Assembly (NCBI RefSeq): GCF_901000735.1
Contig: NC_081541.1
Location: forward strand, 25,297,743 to 25,361,742
Origin: Corylus avellana
Lineage: Eukaryota > Streptophyta > Magnoliopsida > Fagales > Betulaceae
Direction of reading: 5' to 3'
DNA length: 64,000 nucleotides
Each line of letters begins with the position of its first letter. The first letter of the stretch is position 1. The notes below the pieces were generated by a model, which was not told the DNA's origin, made no database searches, and saw nothing but the letters and a program-made list of their open reading frames with translations. A program made the position numbers and the translations under genes. Shown here in pieces: positions 1 to 9,756 of the stretch.

Positions 1-1288
1 TATTAACCTTGCCATTTCCAATTTTTACCCACAAATAGTGAAAAGCTAATTAATGATTTTCACAATTTAGGGAAATGTCAAGAACTTGCCTCCTAAATTT
101 GGAAATTAAACTCTACCCCTCGGTTACTGTAATTTTTTTTTCCCTAATTTTCCTTGTCATCTGACCAATCTGCTTGGTAACCATCACTTGAGGTTACTTT
201 AGATGGGAATATAGTTTGAGAAAGAAATATTTTGTCAGTTGATAATGATGCATGAGTGGTCATAAAGGTGTATTTATCGTATGGATCACAAATCTCAAGG
301 GTTAGAATGTCATTTTTCAGTATAAGAGGCAAATTCCTGACATTTCTTCAAACCTTGAGAGAGGTTTGCACAATTTACCATTATTATCATAAGATTTTTT
401 ATTGAATCCTTGGTGGAATGATGGCAGAGATGGCAGAGGAATGAACTACGTTAAGTGTATTGAATTTGTGATTTTTTCTAAGTAATTATCTGAAAATTAG
501 TTGTGCTGAAAAATAATGTCTGGTATTATTCATAAAAATAATAATGATCTGAAGCAAAAGGCAATTATCTGAAACTGAAAAGTAGTTCTGCTAATTGAAA
601 AATCAACTTATTTTTTACAGTAGTTAGAAAAATTACCATTTTTCATATTGCTATAGTTGGAAAAGTCATTTTTTTCCATCTTTAATTTTTCCTTTTTCCT
701 TTTTTTTTTTTTTTTTTTTTATAAAAAAAATAAAAAATAGTCCTTTAATTTTTAAGTGGGCCAAAGTGAGGGCTGGGCACCGGAGATCACAATGTTTTGG
801 GGTGACAGTGTGGGTCGAGTGTCAGAAGAGCAAGAGAGAGAGAGAAGGCTTTGGTTGAAGGAAAAAGAAAAAATAAGAGAGAGAGAGAGAGAGAGATGGG
901 TTGAAGAAAAAAGAAAAGAAATTTTTTATAGCCAATTTAAGTGGTTATTTTGAAGTAGAACTCATTTGAAAATCACTTCTTAGGGGCATGATAAGTGGTT
1001 CTGTATGACCACGATTTTTAAGAGTTAGCAAACATGATGGCAAGTTTTAAAACCAGATATTTTGAGTCATAAGCAAATAAGTCCATTAAAGTAGTGATAC
1101 CAAATGGAGGCTAAACAATGCATTATTAGAGCTATTGTATTTCAGCGGAAACGATTTTTTTTTTTTGGTCAAGTTATGGTCTGTACAAAAATTTTACTTG
1201 TGTATATTTCATGAACATTCAAATTCCCCATGATTTTCTTTTTTCATTTATGCTTGTCTTTAAAGTTAGATTGCTGAGTGCCTTCGTA

Positions 1289-1294
<6 letters not shown>
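1..1294 (+). other. Intron of the UGGT gene (no exon seen)
   Basis: I see no coding exon before 1295. The stretch is AT-rich, with a T/A run at about 700-740 and a purine GA microsatellite at about 831-896. It ends in a splice acceptor at 1293-1294. Because 1295 starts in the middle of the conserved UGGT C-terminal domain, this stretch is most simply the intron before the penultimate exon. The earlier exons lie outside the window. Confidence 0.6.
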
Positions 1295-1319
<25 letters not shown>

Positions 1320-1917
1320 TGGTACCCATTTTTTCACTGCCGCAAGAATGGCTGTGGTGTGAGTCCTGGTGTGGTAACGCCACAAAATCCAGAGCAAAAA
1401 CCATTGATCTTTGCAACAATCCCATGACAAAGGAACCCAAGCTTCAGGTAAATGCTTCTTCATTGGAGTTGTGCTCCCTCTTCCTTTAGACAGTTTTTTT
1501 TTTTTTTTTTTTTTGATGTTGGGGAACCACTCCAAGGCAGAGCCCTTCAGATCCACCCCTGTAGAGTAAACCCCAGTCCTGTGCACCGCACCCTTGGAAG
1601 TTTCCCTACAAATCATTAAACATGGTCCTTTAGATAGTTGAAACCACATAATCATTAAACATGGTCTTTTTTCTTCTTCTTCTTCTTTTTTGTCTTTCAC
1701 TTTTCCATTTAGCTTTTACTAACTTTAGTTGTGATTTTCACAGGGTGCTAGAAGAATAGTTTCAGAGTGGCCAGATCTCGACTTGGAAGCAAGACGATTC
1801 ACCGCAAAAATCTTAGGTGATGAAGTGGATCTCCAAGAGCTATCTTCTACTCAATCACAGAGTTCAACAAGAGACAGTTCTTCAGAGGAAGACCTGGAAT
1901 CAAAGTCAGAGTTGTGA
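1295..1917 (+). CDS. UGGT: UDP-glucose:glycoprotein glucosyltransferase, last two exons (partial)
   Basis: The exons are 1295-1447 (51 codons, donor GT at 1448) and 1744-1917 (57 codons plus TGA, acceptor AG at 1742-1743); the joint is in phase 0. The first exon contains the UGGT C-terminal signature [20 protein letters not shown], followed by WCESWCGN and [14 protein letters not shown]. The second begins [17 protein letters not shown] and ends in an acidic, Ser-rich tail closing with ESKSEL. UGGT acts in the ER lumen: it reglucosylates misfolded N-glycoproteins so that calnexin and calreticulin rebind them. In Arabidopsis the gene is EBS1. The catalytic GT24 domain ends in this region. The final -SEL resembles a K/HDEL-type retrieval signal (inference). 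The rest of this roughly 1600-residue protein lies to the left of the window. Identification is secure because long family-specific blocks match. Confidence 0.93.
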
Positions 1918-3005
1918 ATATAATTTACATACAGTTTCAGCTCAAAGTTTATAGAACCTTCCAAGGAGATCTTGAGGCATCATCTGAGGTAGTGTTCCTT
2001 TTCACCAGAATTTATATGCCAAAGGAGGGATTTTAAGCTCAGCAATTCTTTTTTTCTGCAAAACAAGATGTAGAGCTGTGCTGCCCCTATCTAATATAGT
2101 TCAGAAAGTAGAACTTCAAGTCATGACTTTTGTAGAACTAGTTAGCTGTTGATGTTATTATCATTTGCCCTGGGGCTTATGATCCCTATACCAGCTACTC
2201 TAAAAGCTTTGAAGAAACTTTTTAAAGCTAATTTATATGGAAACACTAGGGAAAACATGAGAAATATTGTTTCCATTTACAAATTTTGAGGCAATTATCT
2301 GATTTGAGTTGGGATTTGCTTCTAAGCCAACCCTTTTTCTTTTTCTATTAACAACTGAGACTTGAGTTGTGAGTGGCATGCGTGCTTGGTGCTTAGTGCT
2401 TCATGGTATTGGGCATATCCCACAAGTGGGTACGCGAGGGAATGAGGCAATTTAAGCAAAACAATTTTTGACACGAACTTAATATGAAATTAGTGGGTTA
2501 GGGTTAAGGGGTCTCATCTAGTTAATTTAAATGGGTTATGTTATGATTGATGTATATAGTATTATGCTCGTCTTGACACTACTTGAACTCGGTACGAACT
2601 CAATACGAAATTAGTGAGTTCGAGTTGAGTGGTCTGACCCACTTAATTAAATAAGTCGGGTTATAATTGACTTATATACTTTTTATACTTACGCGTCAAC
2701 TCAATATGAATTCAATATGTGAATACGAACTGTCACACTTAAGACATCCTAGTGCAATTGATAATCTGTTAGATTGAACTTCGCCTTTTATGAATCTGCA
2801 ATTCAATTGAGGTTTAAAAGAGGCTGGTGGCCTGCATTGGCTTGGCTGGGTTGTGAGTCTTGTGACCAACGTCAATTTGGAGGTAAAATACCATGCGCCA
2901 AATACTTGTCCCTCCTCCCGGCTCCCACACGCCGGGGTGTGGGCCACAAGCGCCGAGTAGATTCCTCTTGACGCCTTCCTCCATCGCAGTGGCTATTTTT
3001 TGAGT
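1918..3005. other. UGGT 3' UTR and unassigned spacer
   Basis: The first few hundred bases after the TGA are probably the UGGT 3' UTR. From about 2440 to 2735 the sequence repeats 'gggttagggtt... cgaactcaatacgaaatt' phrases and resembles the hAT-type MITE at 21934-22287. A GC-richer patch at 2820-2990 has no homology that I recognise. No exon is supported here. Confidence 0.4.
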
Positions 3006-3133
3006 TTTTCTTGTTATTTTATATGTTTTTCTGTAGTGTTCCGTTGCTTACTATTTAAACCGAACTAGTTTAGCTTTAGACTCTGTGTGAAGTTTATCTT
3101 TTTTTCACCTTTTTGGTCTCCATGTAGTTCTTT

Positions 3134-3165
3134 TTTTCTAATCAATGCGGGAGAGGGGCTCCTTC
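3134..3165 (-). mobile_element. Mini-retroposon copy 1, flanked by TSD
   Basis: The 32-bp insert is flanked by the 9-bp direct repeat tagttcttt at 3125-3133 and 3166-3174. Read on the minus strand it is a short core containing CCCGCATTGATTAG followed by an A run. The neighbouring repeat unit at about 3475-3490 shows the empty state. It shares its core with 3312-3358 and 8639-8693. Confidence 0.5.
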
Positions 3166-3311
3166 TAGTTCTTTGAGGTGCTAGTGGTCTGTCTGGATGA
3201 GGTTTTTAAAAATAACCCGAACCGGTTGAGCTTCAGACTCGCTATTTGTGAAGGGAACCATTTTTCCTTTGTTCATTTTCATCTAAATCTCCACAAGTTA
3301 TTTGGAAGCTT

Positions 3312-3358
3312 CTTTTTTTTTTTTGTTTAATCAAATGCGGGAAAAGGTTACAAGGGTA
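3312..3358 (-). mobile_element. Mini-retroposon copy 2, flanked by 14-bp TSD
   Basis: The 47-bp insert lies between perfect 14-bp direct repeats, ttatttggaagctt at 3298-3311 and 3359-3372. On the minus strand it reads CCCTTGTAACCTTTTCCCGC and then an A-rich tail, which is the arrangement of a poly(A) retroposon. Confidence 0.6.
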
Positions 3359-3639
3359 TTATTTGGAAGCTTGTTTAGATGTAATATAGAGGTATTCTTA
3401 CTCTAGATGGTAGTATCCATCATAGTGCGCCGTAGCTTTCATTGACTGCATTCGCAAGTGACTTTCATTTTTTTGATCTCCTTTCAGTTCCTTGAGGTGC
3501 TAGTGGTCTGTCTGGATTGGGTTTTTTTTTGTCTATGCTTGTATTAGTTTTATGTCTGTGCTGTCAAAGTTTGTTTTGTAACTTCCTTTGGTTTAATGAA
3601 TGCTGGATTGTGACGACTATACATTCATCAAAAAATGTG

Positions 3640-4399
3640 GGTTGCACACTAAATTATTTCATTAAATAAATAAATAAAATTATTTATTTTGAATATTTTA
3701 AATAATTATAAAATGTATTTTCTATCCAAAGTATTAAGTGCATTTATTTGAAAGAGTTACATTATTTATATCAATCCAAAATTTTGAAGTGTATGGAGAA
3801 AAATTGCCCCACATTAGCTAGAGATAGTGAAGACAATCATTTCATTATCATTATCATTTTAACTATAACTTGAGTAATAGAGAAGAGAGCTAGCCACTTA
3901 GCAGCGACAACGCTACCCACATCATGGGCGCATGCTTGGGCTTTGGGATTATGAAGCACACTTTTTTCACTTCACATTGAAAGTGATAGGCTCTAAATTA
4001 TTTTAAAAAAAACCAGGCTGAGATGAGTCCAAGACCATTTTAAATATGACCATATGGTCATCTCCATAAACACAACACAATAGCCATCATTCCTTCTCCT
4101 ATAATCTTTTTCTGCTATTCTCATAAAAAGGGTGTTTTAGGTTACTCTAGAAAGTTCAATTCTAGAGTAACTTCTTGGCTTCATTGTATCTTGTAAACTA
4201 TTTTGTCCAATCCTTTTAGGACTTCAGAAAGGGCACAAAATACGTTCTAAAGAAATCTCATTGTGGTCGAGCCCTCGAAGTCCTTAATTTTTTTTCCTTC
4301 ATATTATACCTTTTCCATACATATTTTCCAACAAATTTAGAGCGTTTTTTCGGTTATGGAGACTAACACAATCAATTAAAGTGATGAATTAGGACTTGG
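3640..4399. other. AT-rich spacer without recognised features
   Basis: Both strands are full of stop codons, and I see no exon, RNA gene or clear element boundary. Confidence 0.4.
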
Positions 4400-4511
4400 T
4401 TTGTCTTAATTGCTTTGTCAAACAAAATATGTGTACCAAATATCTTCATCAGCAAAAGAACTTTGGAAAAGCTTAGAAACAAAGTACAAAATTAAGGAGG
4501 CAAGTAACTTC

Positions 4512-4905
4512 ACTTTATACCACTGAATTATCACGCAATTTGATAAGCCTTCTCCCACCCCCTCCTCCCTACCCAAAAAAAAACTTCAAAACCTTTCAAT
4601 TTGAACTTTTGAACTTTCAATTACAGTCAATTTGAACCCCTCCGTCAGATTTAGCCATTAACTTCTAATGACAATACCTAAAAAGACCCAAATATCCTTG
4701 ATTTTTTTTTTAAAAAAAAAATCTGGAATTAAGGTTAAATTTGGAATTTTATTAAAAACTCAAGGGTATAAATGTCATTATCTCACTTTTAATGTTTAAA
4801 ATCTGACGGAATGGTTCAAATTGATTGCAATTGAAAGTTCAGAAGTTCAAATTGAAAGGTTTTAAAGTTTGAGGAGGGCTTGTCAAATCGTGTGGTAATT
4901 CAGGG
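4512..4905. mobile_element. Inverted-repeat MITE inside copia gag
   Basis: The left arm, from about 4519 (cactgaattatcacgcaatt), is matched by the reverse complement of the right arm ending at about 4908. The arms are about 100 bp long and meet over an A/T-rich centre near 4700. The element separates two parts of the copia gag. I found no clean target duplication. Contig 2 begins inside the right arm (23225 corresponds to 4860). Confidence 0.6.
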
Positions 4906-5448
4906 GTCTAAGAAGAAGTTACCCCAAACTTATACCATCTCTAATTTTTTGGAGTTCAAGATGTCTAACATTAAGCTGGTTTTAAGCCAAGTGTATGAAT
5001 TATTGCTTATCGTTGGAGATTTTAAAACAATGAGAATAGAATTGGGCAATTATAAACAAATTTTCTTCGACATGGAATGACAAAAGACAGCTTTTAAGCA
5101 TAATGATACAAAATATTCCTTTGAATCTCTTCAACGCTACTTACGCAATGAAGAAGATTCTAGGAATAGAGATAGAAATTATGATAATTATGATGTGAAG
5201 ACTTGAATTAAAAAAAAAAAAATGTTTCAAGCATAGAACGATAAAAAGTTCAAGAAGAATGATCCTAACCTCAAAAATCAAAACAATAATAAGAAAGAAC
5301 ATTATTTGGTTTGTGACAAGTATGGGAATCGCTCCTATCAATGTTGGTATAAGAAAGAAGAAGTAAATGTCGTGAATGAAGATGTCGTTGCAATGGTAAC
5401 CAAAGCCAATCATGCGATATCTGATAATGGATGGTAGCTCGATACTAA

Positions 5449-5681
5449 GAATCTGTTTGTGATTGCGTTTGAAAAATAGAGCTTTTAAGTTAAAAAGTGT
5501 TTTTGGGCAAAAGCTTCATTTTTTAGTTTTTGCCAAAAGTTCGTTTTGGCTATTTTTAGGCTTTTTGGACCCTTAAAAGTGCTTTTAATTTTTTTACCAA
5601 ACGAGTTTTTTTTTCTTCAAACAGACTTTTTGAGTGTTAAAAGTACTTTTAGGCCCCTCCAACGCAATCCCAAACAGGCCC
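5449..5681. mobile_element. PIF/Harbinger (Tourist-like) MITE in the copia protease
   Basis: This 233-bp element is flanked by TAA at 5446-5448 and 5682-5684. Its right end, reverse complemented, begins GGGCCTGTTTGGGATTGCGT; the left end is the diverged match gaatctgtttgtgattgcgt. A TAA duplication with GGGCCTGTTTGG ends fits Tourist-like MITEs. It interrupts the copia protease at the residues around the active-site DT. Relatives are at 13144-13368 and 23813-24046. Confidence 0.8.
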
Positions 5682-6062
5682 TAAAGCTACAATTCATATC
5701 TCAAAGGATATAAGCGTTTTCCAAGACTTATGAAATGGTTGATGATAGACTGAGGTGAAAATGGGGAACAACATTCGAACCAAGGTCATTGGAAAAGGAA
5801 CCGTTGTGCTAAAGTTCATCTCTAGAAAAGTGTTGACTCTTGTAAAAGTACATCATGTTTCTAAAATGGAAGATAATTTAATTTCTAGCAATCTTTTGAA
5901 TAAGAGATGCTTCAAGGTGATGTATGAATCGATTAATTTTTTTTAGTCCAAGAGTGGGATTTTGTGGAAAAATGTAGAATGACATGGTGCTAATAAGTAT
6001 TTTCTAACATTCATGGGTGATTGCACTAGATATATCCATGTTTATTTACTTAAAAAGCAAAG

Positions 6063-6111
<49 letters not shown>

Positions 6112-6483
6112 CAATTACCAAGTCACAACACATTGTATACCTCAAAAAAAAATGGCATTGTAGAACAAAAAAAATAGAACTCTTGGAAAATTGGTAAATG
6201 CAATGCTATTGAATGTGCTTTTATTGGAAATTCACAAAATAGCATGACTTCTAGATTTTTAAACTTAGATTCAAATGATATAATATGAATCTAGCGAAGT
6301 TGAGTTTTTTTAAAATTTGACTAAATATCATTTTCGAAAGGATGATAGTACTATTGTTTGTAATCCTACTAGTGTTGATAATGAAAATAAACATCCTAAT
6401 GAATTTGAACTAAGAAGTAAAAGACCTTTTGGAGTCTTGGACCATATTTTCTTATCTAGCTTGTAGAATGGAGGGCAAAATTA

Positions 6484-6529
<46 letters not shown>

Positions 6530-7060
6530 GGGAGACCACCGTATGGCTTGTGGGGGCTGAATGGGTGGTTCCGCCCCTGGAAGAAGATAGAAATGTGGTG
6601 AAGAAGGAAATTAAGTTTGTGCTTAATTAATGTTGATAGTGATCCTTCATCTTATCAACAAGCAATGTCCTCACAAGATGTAGCTTTCTGGAAACCATTA
6701 TAAATGATGAAATGGAATCAATTATTTCCAATCAAACTTTGAAACTAGTTGATTTACTTTCTGGTTCAAAAAACAATATAATGCAAGTAGATATTTAAGA
6801 AAAGCTTAATGTTGATAGTACTCTTACAAAGTTCAAAGCCTGTTTAGTTGCTAAGGATTTAGACAAAGAGAAGAGATGAATATTTTGACACATATATACA
6901 ATTTGAAAAGATATCCACTGTTAGAGTTTTAATTTCTCTTGCTACTCTTAATTCTCGAGTAATTCGACAAATGGATGGAAAATTACTTTTTCTTGGAAGT
7001 GATCTTCTACACAAATCTTCAATGTGTAGAAGAAAACTAAAGCGAAATGCTAGGTGATGG

Positions 7061-7932
7061 ATGAAGAGCTTCTCACATACATTATGCAGCCAGACAATAG
7101 TTTTTTTTTTTTTTTTTTTTTAAGTCGATCACAGCATACAATGTGTTCTGATGAACAAATTTTTGATGCCCAAAAACCCTCAAAGGTCCGGCCACTTCGT
7201 GTATCCACCGTGTTTGATTAATATCTTCTTTTCTGTATTTGATGATAGAGACATGTGAGTATGGATGTTAGATATGTTTAATATGAATTGATAAATAAAT
7301 TGTGTGCCTTTGCACAGCTTTTGTACGTACGAGTAGTGTACAAATTATTCATGGTGGCCATGACAAAGTGCATACTGCAAATATTCATTTGAATGCAAGT
7401 GTATATGCATGAGTGTCCACCATCTGTTGCTTGCCATTCATGCATGATTTGTGGAGACACAAAATATTCAAATCAAATGAGTGACAGCCAATTAAACAAA
7501 TGGGTGTAGAGATGGATGATGATCAATGGATGCATGGATATAGTGCACTCATTGTCACCCACCTTCAACGACAAGATACAAGATTTGAAATGTATGACAG
7601 GATCCATAGGAGTATGGCAATCAATTCTGTCACTCTAATTTCCCCCTATCACCAAGGTTACACAAATTAAGCTTCACATTATTAATAGTAATTAGGGGTA
7701 CATGCATTTTTGGTCCATGTAGTTTGGAGTTTTGACAACTAATTCACCAGGTTTTAAAAAGTAATTAAACGCTCACTGGGATAAGCAAAAAAAGAAGAAG
7801 AAGAAACAAATTAGTCACTAGTGTTAGAAAAAGTAGACAAAATTTGTTAATGTGGTAAATGAGGGTGGTCAAACAACCCCAATAGTCGGCCACCACAACT
7901 GACCATATCTTAAGGTGGCCGAATCACATCAA

Positions 7933-7969
<37 letters not shown>

Positions 7970-8390
7970 TGAGGGGATGGCCGAACCACTTTCAATGGCA
8001 ATGGGAATACTAGTTTGGCTACCTTTTTGCTAGTCTGATTTGTGTTGAGGACCGGGTTATTTTTTTGCCAATTTCTTACTATTATGTTGTTTTTTCTATA
8101 CTCTATTTCTGTTTTGAGTTTCTTGTTAGGGAGTTCATTTTTAATTTTTATTTATTTTTTTATTAAAAACAAGCATGTATTATATATATGAGTAATGCAA
8201 TATATCACTTTTCTTTTCCCACAATGATGACGTGGCAATTCCATGTAACCCTAACAAGAATTGATCCAAAGATTGATTGAGATTTCAGGTTAACATCATG
8301 GGATAATTATAAGATAAAAATGTAATTTCATGCATTATGCCTATATATATATATATATATATATATAGAAAAGCAATTATAAAAATCTTC
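7061..8390. other. Spacer with GGTGGCC palindromic module and microsatellites
   Basis: No exon is supported. At 7866-8030 there is a GGTGG/CCACC-rich module around an (ATA)n run; related modules occur at 16596-16900, 26190-26340, 37750-37860, 50030-50100 and 55060-55145. A (TA)n run lies at 8342-8368. Confidence 0.45.
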
Positions 8391-8420
8391 AATTGTGACT
8401 AATTTTCTTATAATATTGTG

Positions 8421-8782
8421 GTGCAAGCACTAAACAAAGAGGGAGGGAATTGTCACAGGTTTGGACACCTAATTGATGAAGCTAGAGGGGTTTTGAACTC
8501 CTTTCAATATTGGGAGGTAAAGCATGTCAAGCGTTGTCTAAATGGAGCGGCACATAGGCTTGCTAAGGAAGCGTTGACGTTGCGGAATGAATATATTCTC
8601 CTAGAGGAAATTCCCTAATATATTTATGCTATTATCTTTTTTTATTTTTTTATTTATTTTTTTAAATTGAAGAGGGGAAAAGGTTACAAGGGGTTTATGC
8701 TATTATCTTAGTTGAGCGTTGTACTTGATTTGATTTTCATATTTATATAATTGTTCGACTTCTTTAAAAAAAAAAAAAAAAA
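8421..8782 (+). mobile_element. 5'-truncated LINE insertion with RNase H fragment and 30-bp TSD
   Basis: A perfect 30-bp direct repeat flanks the insert (8391-8420 and 8783-8812), and the insert ends in an A run at 8766-8782. These are the marks of target-primed reverse transcription. Codons 8421-8618 encode the C-terminal RNase H-like domain of a plant LINE: VQALNKEG, a GHLIDEARGVLNSF block, VKHVKR and NGAAHRLAKEAL, then a stop at 8616-8618. A 55-bp mini-retroposon sits in its 3' UTR and is absent from the sister copy at 26720-27006. Confidence 0.88.
8639..8693 (-). mobile_element. Mini-retroposon copy 3, polymorphic between the two copies
   Basis: The 55-bp insert lies between perfect 16-bp repeats, tttatgctattatctt at 8623-8638 and 8694-8709. 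On the minus strand it reads CCCCTTGTAACCTTTTCCCC and then a long A-rich tail. The matching position in contig 2 (about 26922-26940) has a single target copy and no insert, so this is a recent event. Confidence 0.75.
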
Positions 8783-8812
8783 AATTGTGACTAATTTTCT
8801 TATAATATTGTG

Positions 8813-9524
8813 AAAACGCAGTTAACATATTGTTTTAAGTAATCGAACAAATGATTTCAAAACACAAACAAATATAATCAAACAGATGTAGCTCAAAATC
8901 CGGATATAGAGTTTTTGTCCTATACAAAAAGTAGAATAATGCTATATAAAGTGATTCTCTTCTCAAATACAAATTCAATGATAATTTTAAAAGTTACATC
9001 AATCTTGAAGGAATAAAATAACAAAAAAAAAAAAAAATGGTCCCTAGAAAGTCCTTCCCATCCGGATTGAAATCCTTCTGAGATGGTGACATGAGGTGCC
9101 CTATTCGAGATGCTTTTCGAAATCAAAGAAGAAAACATTAAGAAAACGTCTGAGAAGTGATATTCCAAGCGGTGGAGAATTTAGGGAGTCACCATCATTG
9201 CAGAAGTTCGAAGATTGTGGGGCAACACTTTTTCCTCTTTTTATCTCAATGCCCACACCATTAACTAATCTATATGCAGATGCTCTGGTCCCAACCGTAA
9301 TTTACAATGAGCCATTTTGAATGTTTAAGGTATATTCCTATATTACAATACAAACTAATTGGCTGAGAAAGCTTTTTCAGAGGATTTTTTTTTTTTCATT
9401 TTTTGTTAAAAAATATTTTGATCTGATCTAAAATGTTTGGAGTTGTTTGTTGATATATATATATATTTGTTAAAAAGATAAAAAAACGTTATCAAATGAG
9501 ACCATACTTTTTTCTGGTAAAATA
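8813..9524. other. Spacer, nothing recognised
   Basis: There is an open frame at 9096-9320 without recognisable domains. Its exact repetition in contig 2 reflects the block duplication, not selection. I see no exon signals. Confidence 0.35.
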
Positions 9525-9755
9525 GGTAGCACGTTTGAGATTGCGATTTCATAGACAAAAAGTGCGATTTTAATCTAAATTGTAGAAAATAGATCGTTTG
9601 TGATTGTGTCTTTTAAAAAATACGATTTGAAATTTTCAAAAAGCATTTTTCTTTTAAATGCACAATTTTAAAGGTTAAACTGGAATTTTGCTAAACACTT
9701 AACTACGTATTTAAGAATCACATTTTGAAATCGCAAACCTAAATCAATCCTTAGT
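9525..9755. mobile_element. Probable MITE next to a LINE relic
   Basis: The left part begins gtttgagattgcgatttc and the right part ends with the complement of ggtttgcgatttcaaaat, so the ends form a terminal inverted repeat about 20 bp long. Exact ends and target duplication are unclear. Confidence 0.45.
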
Positions 9756-9756
9756 T

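Larger units (their letters stand above)
3006..3640 (+). repeat. LINE 3'-end relic with internal tandem repeats
   Basis: The segment contains three imperfect copies of one unit (about 3072-3204, 3229-3300 and 3425-3527). The most similar part is 'gaggtgctagtggtctgtct', present at about 3175 and 3498. It closes with a stretch ending in 'tttggtttaatgaatgctgg' and a short A run at about 3631-3637, which is typical of plant L1-like LINE 3' UTRs. Two much shorter retroposons are inserted in it (3134-3165 and 3312-3358). Assignment to a LINE is inference from the 3' end style; no coding part is present. Confidence 0.45.
4400..7060 (+). pseudogene. Degenerate Ty1-copia retrotransposon (gag-pro-int-RT relic)
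   Basis: Fragments occur in copia order on the plus strand, broken by stops, frameshifts and nested inserts. Gag: SAKELWKSLETKYKI near 4450-4490, then FLEFKMSNIKLVLSQ near 4950-4990. A zinc knuckle with a lost cysteine lies near 5305-5350 (C, G and the last C remain). Protease: LDT up to 5445, resuming after a MITE with a MGNN..KVIGKG block at 5761-5820 and a LISSNLLNK block at 5877-5905. Integrase: YFLTF.GDCTRY near 6000-6040 and KKNGIVEQK near 6147-6175. RT start: YQQAMSSQDVAFWK near 6655-6700, then VRVLISLAT...RQMDGK near 6924-6980. No LTRs were recognised at either end. The element is dead. A near-identical copy lies at 23225-25390 on contig 2. Confidence 0.8.

Noticed and set aside
9096..9320. 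Open frame of 74 codons, identical at 27330-27554
   Set aside because: Identity is explained by the block duplication; no domain, start context or exon signals.
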